Of a DNA stretch of 14,409 bases, positions 1 through 6,992 are shown one piece after another. The position numbers and the translations under genes were made by a program. The notes beneath the pieces are model-generated. The model searched no databases. It saw only the letters and a program-made list of their open reading frames with translations, and was not told the origin of the DNA. Positions within the stretch are counted from its first letter, which is position 1. Every line of letters begins with the position of its first letter. Source of the stretch: a bacterium (GTDB lineage Bacteria; NPL-UPA2; JAUVJM01); contig JAUVJM010000026.1 in assembly GCA_030596585.1 (NCBI GenBank), positions 1 through 14,409 of the forward strand. Reading direction: 5' to 3'.

Positions 1-221
1 CGTCCTGTATTTCCTGTATAAAGACGGGGCTATCTGATTAACTCTTTGATCAGTGCACTGCGCCGAGAGAATAGTTGATATAAGTAACTGGAGCGGTGTT
101 CTGTATCGCAGTGCAGTCCGGCTGTCGGGATATGCTCTCCGCAAAGCCCTTACTATCTGTTTCACTCTTTTGTTAACTGGCTCCACACTCTGTGCCTTTG
201 TGCCTCTGCTACTTTGTGCCT
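1..221. other. Intergenic stretch downstream of mnmA
   Basis: No reading frame here is recognisable on either strand. The only structures visible are a 9-bp inverted repeat (TGCACTGCG at 54-62, CGCAGTGCA at 107-115) and three copies of an octamer of the form TYTGTGCC at 189-196, 197-204 and 213-220, just after the mnmA stop codon. Neither arm of the inverted repeat is followed by a T-run, so I do not call a terminator. The window edge cuts off whatever lies beyond. Confidence 0.5.
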
Positions 222-1259
222 TTATTTAATCCACCCGCCGCCGATGACCGTATCGCCGTCATAGAAAACCACCGCCTGCCCCGGGGTAATAGCTCTCTGC
301 GGTTCATCAAACTCAACTCCGACAGCGCCGCCTTCCAACGGAGATATTGTGCAAGGTGCCTCATCGTGTTTATAGCGTATTTTGGCAGAACACCGGAGAG
401 GTCTCTCAAGAGACAGAATACTTATCCAGTTCACAGGATATGCTCTAAGCTCCTTCCCATAAAGGGCATGCTCGCCGCCAACAACGACAGTATTTGTCCC
501 AGCATCGATCCTCACCACGTACGACGGGCACCCTTTATTGATACCGAGTCCCTTCCTCTGCCCTACAGTATATAGATGAATTCCCTTATGCTCCCCAAGA
601 ACATTCCCATTGGTGTCAACTACGGGACCGGATTTACTTTTCCGCGCCATCCTCCCGTTTACAAAGTCAGCATAGCCACTGCCCTGTATAAAGCAAATTT
701 CCTGGCTCTCTTCCCTGTCATGTGCTTTCAGATTAGCTTCCCGCGCTATTTCTCTGACCCGGCTCTTGGAATATTCACCAAGGGGGAAAAGCACACGCTC
801 AAGCTGATTCTGAGAGAGTGAGAACAGCACGTAGGACTGGTCCTTTTGCCTATCCCCACCTCTGCGAAGAACGCATCTCTTCCCTGCCCTATCACGCCCA
901 ATACGAGCATAATGACCCGTTGCTATGTATTCCGCGCCAAAATCCAGTCCCCTCTCCTGCAAAATCCCAAACTTTATTTTCTTATTACACACGATACAGG
1001 GATTAGGAGTTCTACCTTTTCCATACTCAGAACAGAAATATGCAACGACGTTTCTTTCAAACTCATCGGTCACATCCATGGTCCGGAAATCTATTCCCAG
1101 ACGCCTCGCCACAGCACCTGCACTATCCGCCGCTTCTTCAAAAAAGCCGCCTGCGAGCATGGTAACACCCGTAACCTCATAGCCCTCTCTGAGAAGCAAG
1201 TAGGCCGAAACGGAACTATCTACGCCTCCACTCATCGCTACGAGGACTTTCCGACTCAT
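222..1259 (-). CDS. mnmA: tRNA-specific 2-thiouridylase MnmA
   Basis: This cytoplasmic enzyme thiolates U34 of the Lys, Glu and Gln tRNAs. It adenylates the base, then transfers sulfur from a persulfide carried on a cysteine. The 345-residue length fits the family. The PP-loop SGGVDSS is at residues 10-16. The first catalytic cysteine is Cys91 in NPCIVCNKKIKF, with the TGHYAR motif near 114-119. The second cysteine is Cys189 in SQEICFI, followed by the YTVGQRKGLGI signature of the central domain. The C-terminal beta-barrel domain ends normally, so the gene is complete. The ATG start places the PP-loop at the usual distance from the N terminus, but the upstream Shine-Dalgarno is weak. The gene follows rsmE after 24 bp and is probably cotranscribed with it. 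Identification is firm from the motifs. Confidence 0.97.
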   Translation of the reverse strand: MSRKVLVAMSGGVDSSVSAYLLLREGYEVTGVTMLAGGFFEEAADSAGAVARRLGIDFRTMDVTDEFERNVVAYFCSEYGKGRTPNPCIVCNKKIKFGILQERGLDFGAEYIATGHYARIGRDRAGKRCVLRRGGDRQKDQSYVLFSLSQNQLERVLFPLGEYSKSRVREIAREANLKAHDREESQEICFIQGSGYADFVNGRMARKSKSGPVVDTNGNVLGEHKGIHLYTVGQRKGLGINKGCPSYVVRIDAGTNTVVVGGEHALYGKELRAYPVNWISILSLERPLRCSAKIRYKHDEAPCTISPLEGGAVGVEFDEPQRAITPGQAVVFYDGDTVIGGGWIK

Positions 1260-1283
1260 GGGTTTGAACGCCTCAGCTTCTTT

Positions 1284-2012
1284 TTACCCCAATTCATGGA
1301 CAAGAATCGCTGCGGTTGCAATAGCCGCAGTCTCAGACCGCAGAAGACGCGGACCGAGAGAGACAGGAATAACTCCGGATTTCTTTGCGAGGGAAACCTC
1401 CTCTTCCCCGAACCCTCCCTCCGGACCGATAAAAACCATAACTTTTCGGGCTGAGGTTCCTTGAACCACTTCTCTCAAACTGAGGGAAGTTTCTTCCTCC
1501 CACGGAATTATGCTAATGTCCCTGTCAGAAACCTTCGCGAGCGCATCTCTGAAATCCGTAACGGGGTCTATGCCAGGATAGAATGACCGTCCACACTGCC
1601 TTGCCGCCTCAACTGCTACCTTCTCCCATCTGAGCCTCCGGTTCTCAGCTCTCTTCCCTTTCAGTCTGACCACCGTTCTGTCCGTAATAACCGGAACAAA
1701 CTGCTTCACCCCCAGCTCAGTGCACTTCTGCACTACAAAATCAAAATGCCTTGCCTTAATGATGCTCTGGGCAAGACATATCTCCACAGACGGTTCTCTA
1801 TTCACATTAACTACCTGCACAACGCGCAGATCCATGCAGCGAGGGTGAATCTTATCTACGACACAGAGATACTCCCTGCCGGTTCCGTCAAATGCGCTGA
1901 CACTCTCGTATTCCTTGACACGCAAGACATTTTTCAGATAGTGAAAACTCTCACCACTTACTTTAAGTGCATTTCCAATAATGCTGTCGGGAGTAGTATG
2001 GAACCTGATCAT
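1284..2012 (-). CDS. rsmE: 16S rRNA (uracil-1498-N3)-methyltransferase RsmE
   Basis: This SPOUT-class enzyme methylates U1498 of 16S rRNA using S-adenosylmethionine. At 242 residues it is of normal length. The N-terminal PUA-like domain covers about residues 1-70 and includes the HYLKNVLR segment. The knotted methyltransferase domain follows, with KCTELG at 96-101, IGPEGGFGEEE from 195 and LGPRLLRSETA at 219-229. These last two form the cofactor-binding trefoil knot and are diagnostic. The gene lies 64 bp after dnaJ and 24 bp before mnmA, and rsmE is often found next to dnaJ. No good Shine-Dalgarno precedes the ATG. The spacer upstream holds a small hairpin repeat, so translation initiation here may be weak or leaderless-like; that is inference. 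Confidence 0.97.
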   Translation of the reverse strand: MIRFHTTPDSIIGNALKVSGESFHYLKNVLRVKEYESVSAFDGTGREYLCVVDKIHPRCMDLRVVQVVNVNREPSVEICLAQSIIKARHFDFVVQKCTELGVKQFVPVITDRTVVRLKGKRAENRRLRWEKVAVEAARQCGRSFYPGIDPVTDFRDALAKVSDRDISIIPWEEETSLSLREVVQGTSARKVMVFIGPEGGFGEEEVSLAKKSGVIPVSLGPRLLRSETAAIATAAILVHELG

Positions 2013-2023
2013 TCAAGTTAACG

Positions 2024-2040
2024 CAGGCTAAAGCCTACGG
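2024..2040. repeat. Small palindrome in the dnaJ-rsmE spacer
   Basis: AGGCT (2025-2029), AA, AGCCT (2032-2036) form a compact hairpin in the 64-bp gap between dnaJ and rsmE. The sequence around it, a GTAGGCTTTAGCCTGC-type core, resembles short dispersed repeats seen in many environmental genomes; that resemblance is from memory and was not searched. There is no T-run on the minus strand, so it is unlikely to be an intrinsic terminator. Confidence 0.4.
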
Positions 2041-2076
2041 CTACCTGGCAGGCGCAGCCTTCAGAGCTTGCCCCTG

Positions 2077-3249
2077 CTACGACTGGGGTTTCCTCTCCAA
2101 AAATGCTTTCACCTGCTCAACGAAACCCTTTCTTATAGGACATGCCTCTTCTTCTACTTCAGCAAGCTGCTGCAGAAGTTCCTTTTGCTTCTTACCCAGC
2201 CTGGTCGGCGTTTCGACCACAATCTTAACGTATTCATCCCCTCTGCCGTAGCCGTAAACGTGAGGAATCCCCCTGCCCCTGAGTTTGAAAGTCTTTCCGG
2301 TCTGTGTGCCTGAAGGAATCCGCAGCTTGAATTCCCCATTCAGAGTCGGCACGTCAACCTCCGTCCCCAGCGCTGCCTGGGTAAAGGTTACAGGTACACG
2401 GCAGTATATGTCTCCTTCATGCCTCTCAAAAAATTCATGAGGACGAACCCGTATCACCACATACAAATCTCCGGCGGGCGCACCCCTCAAACCAACATTA
2501 CCTTCACCGCTAATCCTCAGTCTTGAACCGGTATCAACACCGGGAGGAACCTTCACTTTTATATTACGCTTCTTCTGGACCCTTCCCTCCCCGTGACATT
2601 TCTGGCAGGGGGTTTTGACTATCTCACCCTCACCCCCGCAGGCAGTGCAGGTCTGCACAAGGGAAAAAAACAACTGCTGGGCTCTCACCTTTCCCTGTCC
2701 CCCGCACGTCGGGCACACAGTCTTGCCCGTTCCCGGTTTTGCACCGCTTCCCTTGCATTCGGAACAGCTCTCGTACCTGGAAACATTAATCGTCTTCTCC
2801 GCTCCGCATGCAGTTTCTTCGAGGGATAACTCAAGCTCATACCCCAGCGCAGCGCCTGCCCCGGTACCTCTTCCCGCAGATTCCCCGAACATATCACCGA
2901 ACATGCCGGAGCTTCCTCCGAATTCTTTCGCTATCTCCTCAAAAACCCTGAAAGCTTCGCCGAGACCTCCAAATCCGCTGACTCCGCCTGGCGCAGACCC
3001 CGGCCGCAAGCCTTCATGCCCAAACGTGTCATACCGCTTGCGCAGTTCCGGATCCCGAAGCACTTCATATGCCTCAGCGACTTCCTTGAACTTGTCCTCC
3101 GCTTCCTTACTACCGGGATTCTTGTCAGGATGATACTTGACGGCAAGCTTGCGGTAAACTTTCTTTATTTCATCCTCGCTGACATCCCTGCCAACACCCA
3201 GCACTTCATAATAATCCCGCTTCTGTTCCATAACCTCGCTCTCATCCAT
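2077..3249 (-). CDS. dnaJ: Molecular chaperone DnaJ (type I Hsp40)
   Basis: DnaJ is the co-chaperone that delivers unfolded clients to DnaK and stimulates its ATPase. This protein has the full type I layout. The J domain covers about residues 10-75, with the HPD motif in YHPDKNPG. A Gly/Phe-rich linker follows (about 85-135). The cysteine-rich region carries all four CxxCxGxG-type repeats (CSECKGSG, CPTCGGQG, CTACGGEG, CQKCHGEG). The C-terminal client-binding domains contain VPPGVDTGSRLRISGEGN. At 390 residues it is complete. The start is uncertain. The ATG at 3249 lies only 4 bp from the end of a foldback element and has no Shine-Dalgarno. The ATG at 3231, giving MEQKRDYYEVLGV, is equally plausible because family members usually begin one to three residues before KRDYY. 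Confidence 0.96.
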   Translation of the reverse strand: MDESEVMEQKRDYYEVLGVGRDVSEDEIKKVYRKLAVKYHPDKNPGSKEAEDKFKEVAEAYEVLRDPELRKRYDTFGHEGLRPGSAPGGVSGFGGLGEAFRVFEEIAKEFGGSSGMFGDMFGESAGRGTGAGAALGYELELSLEETACGAEKTINVSRYESCSECKGSGAKPGTGKTVCPTCGGQGKVRAQQLFFSLVQTCTACGGEGEIVKTPCQKCHGEGRVQKKRNIKVKVPPGVDTGSRLRISGEGNVGLRGAPAGDLYVVIRVRPHEFFERHEGDIYCRVPVTFTQAALGTEVDVPTLNGEFKLRIPSGTQTGKTFKLRGRGIPHVYGYGRGDEYVKIVVETPTRLGKKQKELLQQLAEVEEEACPIRKGFVEQVKAFLERKPQS

Positions 3250-3253
3250 TATA

Positions 3254-3447
3254 GGACGTCAGACTCTTGCGTTTTTCAGCGACTTCGTTATTTTAGGCAA
3301 AATCAAGCCGAATCAGGAAATAGCAGAAATTTTGTCTGACGACCCCCGAAAGCTTTCGGGGGAAGGAGTTTAATTTCTGCCCTGACGAGGCATAGATTTT
3401 GCCGTTAAGAAATAACGCGGAGCAGAAAATGCAAGAGGCTGATGTCC
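3254..3447. mobile_element. MITE-like foldback element between dnaK and dnaJ
   Basis: The whole dnaK-dnaJ gap is one long imperfect inverted repeat of 194 bp. The outer 17 bases are GGACGTCAGACTCTTGC on the left and, read inward on the other strand, GGACATCAGCCTCTTGC on the right (15 of 17 identical). Nested matching pairs follow: CGTTATTT 3286-3293 with AAATAACG 3410-3417; GGCAAAATC 3296-3304 with GATTTTGCC 3395-3403; GCAGAAATT 3323-3331 with AATTTCTGC 3372-3380. The centre is a perfect 20-bp palindrome at 3343-3362. TA dinucleotides border both ends (3252-3253 and 3448-3449), matching the target duplication of Tc1/mariner and IS630 elements. It has no coding capacity. Calling it a mobile MITE is inference from this architecture; a long regulatory hairpin is the alternative. 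Confidence 0.75.
3343..3362. repeat. Perfect 20-bp palindrome at the centre of the foldback element
   Basis: CCCCCGAAAG followed directly by its own reverse complement CTTTCGGGGG forms the apex of the dnaK-dnaJ foldback. It has the stability of a terminator stem but lacks a downstream T-run on either strand, so intrinsic termination is not well supported. Confidence 0.8.
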
Positions 3448-5366
3448 TACTTCTTTTCCTCTTCATCTTCAACCTTGTACTCTGCATCCACCACGTCTTC
3501 TTTCTTCTTCTCTTCCTCTTTCTTCCCGGGCTCTTCCGGTTTTTCTTTCTCGCGCTGATCTGCCGCCTGCTGGTAAATTGCCTCAGCCATCTTGTGAGAA
3601 GACTGAGTCAACTCTTCACATGCTTTCTTGATGTTTTCCGTATCATCACCCTTGAGAGCCTCCTTCACCTTCTCGAGAGCATCGTTCACCTTCTTTTTCT
3701 CAGCCTCGTCCAGCTTATCTCCGAGATCCTTGAGAGACTTCTCCGTGGTATAGACAAGATTATCAGCCTGGTTCTTCGCCTCAACCAGCTCCCTCTTCTT
3801 CTTATCTTCTCCGCTGTGCATCTCAGCTTCTTTCGTCATCTTCTCTATTTCTTCTTCCGTCAACCCGCTTGAAGCCTGAATTTTTATCTTCTGTTCCTTT
3901 CCCGTCCCCAAATCCTTCGCGGACACATGGACAATACCATTGGCATCAATGTCGAATGCAACCTCTATCTGCGGAATGCCGCGCGGCGCCGGCGGAATCC
4001 CGACCAGATCAAAACGTCCCAGACTTCTGTTATCCGCCGCCATCTCCCGTTCACCCTGAAGAACGTGTATGGTAACCGCAGGCTGGCTATCCGCCGCAGT
4101 GGAAAAAATCTGGCTTTTCTTCGTAGGGATGGTGGTATTGCGCTCAATAAGCCTGGTGCAAACTGCACCGAGCGTTTCTATCCCGAGCGAAAGCGGAGTT
4201 ACATCGAGAAGAAGCACATCTTTCACTTCACCTCCGAGTACTCCCGCCTGAATTGCTGCACCGACTGCCACGACCTCATCCGGATTTACCCCTTTGTGGG
4301 CCTCCCTGCCAAAAATCTCCTTGACCTTCGCCTGAACGGCAGGAGACCTCGTCTGACCTCCGACAAGGATTACTTCATTGATGTCTCCCGGCTTGAGCTT
4401 TGCATCGGACAACGCCCGCCGGCATGGCTCTTCGACCATTCCCACCAAATCCGCAGTCAGCTGCTCCAACTTTGCTCTGGTTAGTGTCCTGCTCATATGT
4501 TTCGGACCGCCCGCATCTGCAGTAATGAAGGGCAGGTTTACCTCCGTCTGAAGGGAAGAGGACAGTTCACACTTCGCCCTCTCCGCCGCTTCTTTCAATC
4601 TCTGCAAAGCCATCTTGTCGTTTTTCAAATCAATTCCCTGCTCCTTCTTGAATTCCTCCACCAGCCAGTCAATAATCTTCTGGTCAAAATCATCCCCGCC
4701 AAGGAAGGTATTACCATTGGTAGCCTTTACTTCGAAAACCCCTTCCCCAAGCTCAAGAATCGAAATATCAAACGTTCCGCCTCCCAGATCAAACACGGCA
4801 ATCTTCTCGGATTTCTTCTCACCTAATCCATACGCAAGAGAAGCCGCAGTCGGTTCATTTATTATCCGCAGAACCTCAAGCCCCGCAACTCTGCCGGCAT
4901 CCTTCGTCGCCTGGCGCTGGCTGTCATTGAAATACGCAGGGACGGTAACTATAGCCTGTGTAACTTTCTCTCCGAGATAATCTTCCGCAGTCTGCTTCAT
5001 CTTCTGAAGCACCATTGCGGAAATCTCAGGCGGGCTGTATGTTTTGCCCCCGGCTTCCACCTGAACATCGCCGTTCTCTGCCTCCGTCAACGGGTAGGGG
5101 ACAACGCCCTTTGCCTTTTCAACCTGCGCATCTTTGAACTTGCGTCCCATGAACCTCTTCATGGAGAATACGGTATTCTCCGGATTGGTAACAGCCTGCC
5201 GCTTGGCAGTCATCCCCACCAGTCTTTCTCCGCTCTTGGGGAAGCCTACAACAGAGGGAGTCGTGCGGTTCCCCTCCGCATTCACAATCACGGTAGGTTT
5301 CCCTCCCTCCATGATAGCCACAACCGAATTAGTGGTGCCCAAATCAATTCCTATAATCTTACCCAT
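3447..5366 (-). CDS. dnaK: Molecular chaperone DnaK (Hsp70)
   Basis: DnaK is the ATP-dependent Hsp70 that binds exposed hydrophobic segments, working with DnaJ and GrpE. It has the usual length (639 residues). The N-terminal ATPase domain opens with IIGIDLGTTNS (residues 4-14), the phosphate-1 loop, and continues with EPTAASLAYGLG and DLGGGTFDIS. The linker VLLLDVTPLSLGIET leads into the beta-sandwich substrate domain, followed by a helical lid and an acidic, lysine-rich tail (DVVDAEYK then a Glu/Lys run). The start is firm: GGAGG lies 7 bp before ATG inside the end of grpE, and the two genes overlap by 8 bp, which suggests coupled translation. The TAG stop is unusual: its T and A are the flanking TA, and its G is the first base of the foldback element. 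The original tail was probably slightly different. Confidence 0.98.
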   Translation of the reverse strand: MGKIIGIDLGTTNSVVAIMEGGKPTVIVNAEGNRTTPSVVGFPKSGERLVGMTAKRQAVTNPENTVFSMKRFMGRKFKDAQVEKAKGVVPYPLTEAENGDVQVEAGGKTYSPPEISAMVLQKMKQTAEDYLGEKVTQAIVTVPAYFNDSQRQATKDAGRVAGLEVLRIINEPTAASLAYGLGEKKSEKIAVFDLGGGTFDISILELGEGVFEVKATNGNTFLGGDDFDQKIIDWLVEEFKKEQGIDLKNDKMALQRLKEAAERAKCELSSSLQTEVNLPFITADAGGPKHMSRTLTRAKLEQLTADLVGMVEEPCRRALSDAKLKPGDINEVILVGGQTRSPAVQAKVKEIFGREAHKGVNPDEVVAVGAAIQAGVLGGEVKDVLLLDVTPLSLGIETLGAVCTRLIERNTTIPTKKSQIFSTAADSQPAVTIHVLQGEREMAADNRSLGRFDLVGIPPAPRGIPQIEVAFDIDANGIVHVSAKDLGTGKEQKIKIQASSGLTEEEIEKMTKEAEMHSGEDKKKRELVEAKNQADNLVYTTEKSLKDLGDKLDEAEKKKVNDALEKVKEALKGDDTENIKKACEELTQSSHKMAEAIYQQAADQREKEKPEEPGKKEEEKKKEDVVDAEYKVEDEEEKK

Positions 5367-5943
5367 TTTCGCTCCTCCCAGCTACCTTAACCATTGATGG
5401 TCTTATCAATCTGCCTTTGAGACTGTAACCTTTTCTCAATTCCTCCACGATCCTGCCTTCCTCTTCATCAGAATCAACGTGCATGACCGCTTCATGTTTC
5501 TCCGGGTCGAACTTCTCACCCACCGCTTGGACTTCCTCCAATCCCCACTGCCCGAGGACTCTGAGAGCTTCCTTTCTGGTCATCTCCACCCCCTCGTGCA
5601 GTGCCCGGAAATCCTCTGTCTTTTCGGATGCCAAAATCGCACTTTCCAGGTTGTCAATTACAGTCAGCAGGTCGCTAACCAATTCCTGCGTTGCAAATTT
5701 GGCGAATTCCTCTCTCTCCCTGTTCATACGCTTGCGGTAATTTTCAAACTCCGCTTTCAATCTGAGAAGCTGGTCAAGATACTCATCCGACCTGCGTGCT
5801 TTCTCTTCTACCTCCTCCAGCTTTTTCCGTGAAAGCTTTGCGGACTTCTTGTGTTCTGCCTTTTTCTTCACACGTTCCGGTTCCGCTTCACGCGATTTCT
5901 TCTCAGGAGCAAGTCCATCCTCTCCAGCTATATTTCGATTCAT
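5359..5943 (-). CDS. grpE: Nucleotide exchange factor GrpE
   Basis: GrpE is the dimeric factor that releases ADP from DnaK. At 194 residues it is a normal length. A charged, Lys/Glu-rich segment (about 1-45) leads into a long coiled coil (about 40-95) containing LRLKAEFENYRKRM, the family hallmark. The VIDNLESAI segment and the C-terminal beta domain follow, with GEKFDPEKHEAVM and the closing GYSLKGRLIRPSMVKVA. The ATG at 5943 has GGAG 7 bp upstream. It is the first gene after a strong promoter and overlaps dnaK by 8 bp, so it heads the grpE-dnaK-dnaJ operon. No hrcA gene or CIRCE operator is visible near it. Confidence 0.97.
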   Translation of the reverse strand: MNRNIAGEDGLAPEKKSREAEPERVKKKAEHKKSAKLSRKKLEEVEEKARRSDEYLDQLLRLKAEFENYRKRMNREREEFAKFATQELVSDLLTVIDNLESAILASEKTEDFRALHEGVEMTRKEALRVLGQWGLEEVQAVGEKFDPEKHEAVMHVDSDEEEGRIVEELRKGYSLKGRLIRPSMVKVAGRSENG

Positions 5944-5984
5944 TTCTATACTCCGTCACGACAAAAGAAACATAATCCCTTAAT

Positions 5985-6013
5985 CATATACACTACAGAA
6001 TAGACCCTGTCAA
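5985..6013 (-). promoter_or_regulatory. Sigma70-like promoter of the grpE operon
   Basis: On the minus strand TTGACA (6013-6008) is followed after 17 bp by TATATG (5990-5985), with TATGAT in a 19-bp register. This is a near-consensus housekeeping promoter about 40 bp before the grpE ATG. Its near-consensus form is somewhat unexpected for a heat-shock operon, and I see no sigma32-type or CIRCE sequence. Confidence 0.7.
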
Positions 6014-6014
6014 T

Positions 6015-6034
6015 CGCTTTTCTAATGAAAAGCG
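6015..6034. promoter_or_regulatory. Inverted repeat abutting the grpE -35 box (candidate operator)
   Basis: CGCTTTTC (6015-6022), TAAT, GAAAAGCG (6027-6034) is a perfect 8-bp inverted repeat one base upstream of the -35 hexamer. A run of eight G lies beside it on the plus strand (6034-6041). Its position suits a repressor or activator site. It lacks a T-run on the minus strand, so it is not an obvious terminator for upstream genes. The function is inference from position alone. Confidence 0.4.
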
Positions 6035-6106
6035 GGGGGGGAGAGTTCACTGGAACGACTGGTAAAAACAAAACGGAATTAGTGGTAAAAGTTTCCGGAG
6101 TGCGCA

Positions 6107-6274
6107 TCAATCAACATTTTGTTTATTTTTGCTACCCTTAATCCAATCAGCAAGTCTGGTCTTAATGCGAATAAGACGCTGAGTTTCAATCTTGCCACTT
6201 GCCCCGAGAAGTATATTTTTGCCCACAACTGCCAGTCTGCTGATCCTGACAACGCTGGTTTTCTTTAAATTTGT
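6107..6274 (-). other. Unassigned open stretch after the DUF2281-like gene
   Basis: This minus-strand frame is open for 56 codons and ends in TGA at 6109-6107. It contains a basic stretch (RLIRIKTRLADWIKG) but has no ATG and no Shine-Dalgarno. It follows the DUF2281-like gene in the same direction, where a partner or the missing C terminus might be expected. I do not recognise it. It may be a remnant or chance reading; the rest of the 6042-6264 interval shows nothing else. Confidence 0.2.
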
Positions 6275-6453
6275 TCATCTTCCATACCGCACATTGCCTG
6301 TGAAAGAGAAAACATTGTCCAGTCCTTTTCCTCTTGTGTGCGTCTCTGTGTTGCTGTCTTTGTCTCTATATACTCAATAAAATCAAGTACCTCTATCTGA
6401 ATCGGCTTTGGTAAAGTCCTGACATGTTGAATAATTGTTTCTGCTACTGTCAT
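6265..6453 (-). CDS. DUF2281-like antitoxin-type small protein
   Basis: A 62-residue protein with the layout of DUF2281-type proteins, often found as antitoxin partners. A helical N terminus (MTVAETIIQHVRTLP) leads to LDFIEYIETKT, then a polar linker, then a WTMFSLSQAMCGMEDE segment like the usual WxxFSLxxAMRGMEDE. In the family I recall, this is followed by roughly ten more residues of the kind YxLxDLKExF. Here the protein stops right after GMEDEQI, so it may be slightly truncated. The start is set by AGGAGGAGG about 8 bp before the ATG at 6453; a TTG further upstream lies in front of that Shine-Dalgarno and is rejected. No toxin gene follows it. The family call is from memory of the motif pattern. 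Confidence 0.6.
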   Translation of the reverse strand: MTVAETIIQHVRTLPKPIQIEVLDFIEYIETKTATQRRTQEEKDWTMFSLSQAMCGMEDEQI

Positions 6454-6495
6454 TTGAAATCCCTCCTCCTGTAACAATTTTTATTATTCTGAATT

Positions 6496-6963
6496 CTACC
6501 ATGAGAAAACGGTGTTATCAAATTCTTTATTTCGGTATGTTGGGAATAGGCTCGTACATCGTACCCTCTGCGGGGAAGGAGCAGGACTCCTCTTATGGCA
6601 GAACTCTGTGCGGAACATTCCTGCCCCAGGCATATAGTCATCCGGCGAGTGCGTGATAATGACATCCGGCATTGTCCGTCTGATTAACTCCACACATGCC
6701 AGCACCTGCTCCCGTTCGAGATAGACACCCAGGTCTTCTATGCCAAGATTAATGTGCTCAGCCCCGATGAGCTTTGCAGAGGAAACAGCTTCCTTATCTC
6801 TGATTTCAGCCAACTCACCCGGCGGAATATGATGATGTCCTTTATTCCCGCTGCAGATATGAGCCATGATAACCCTGTACCCGTCGCGTGAATACCTTGC
6901 CAATGTCCCGGCACAGAGAATCTCCAGGTCATCAGGATGAGCCCCAACCGCTAAAACGTTCAT
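6496..6963 (-). pseudogene. Truncated LmbE/PIG-L family deacetylase
   Basis: The N-terminal part of a zinc-dependent PIG-L (LmbE-like) N-acetylglucosaminyl deacetylase. Visible features are AHPDDLE at residues 8-14 (metal-binding and catalytic Asp), the GNKGHHH loop, the RDKEAVSSAKLIGA helix, and DVIITHSPDDYMP near 115-130. In intact members DDYMPDH follows with the third metal-ligand histidine, plus about 100 more residues. Here the sequence turns into an unrelated basic, Ser/Pro-rich tail and stops at 155 residues, where about 230-270 are usual. That points to a deletion or frameshift after DDYMP. The start is the ATG at 6963 with AGGAG 8 bp upstream; a TTG two codons earlier is not needed. 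It sits beside a NagB-like fragment, the kind of partner expected in amino-sugar catabolism. Confidence 0.75.
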
Positions 6964-6992
6964 TGGCAAATCTCCTATGAGACTATCATTGA

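Noticed and set aside
1..221. Terminator or tRNA after mnmA
   Set aside because: The 9-bp inverted repeat has a 44-base loop and no T-run, and no cloverleaf or T-loop sequence is visible.
3343..3362. Intrinsic terminator between dnaK and dnaJ
   Set aside because: The stem is strong, but neither strand has a T-run after it, and it is the apex of a much longer foldback.
3399..4980. Long plus-strand frames opposite dnaK (and others opposite smc, grpE and mnmA)
   Set aside because: They are antisense shadows of strongly conserved genes, with low-complexity composition and no recognisable motifs.
5944..6110. CIRCE or sigma32-type heat-shock element before grpE
   Set aside because: No TTAGCACTC/GAGTGCTAA pair and no CTTGAAA...CCCCAT-type pair is present; only a sigma70-like promoter fits.
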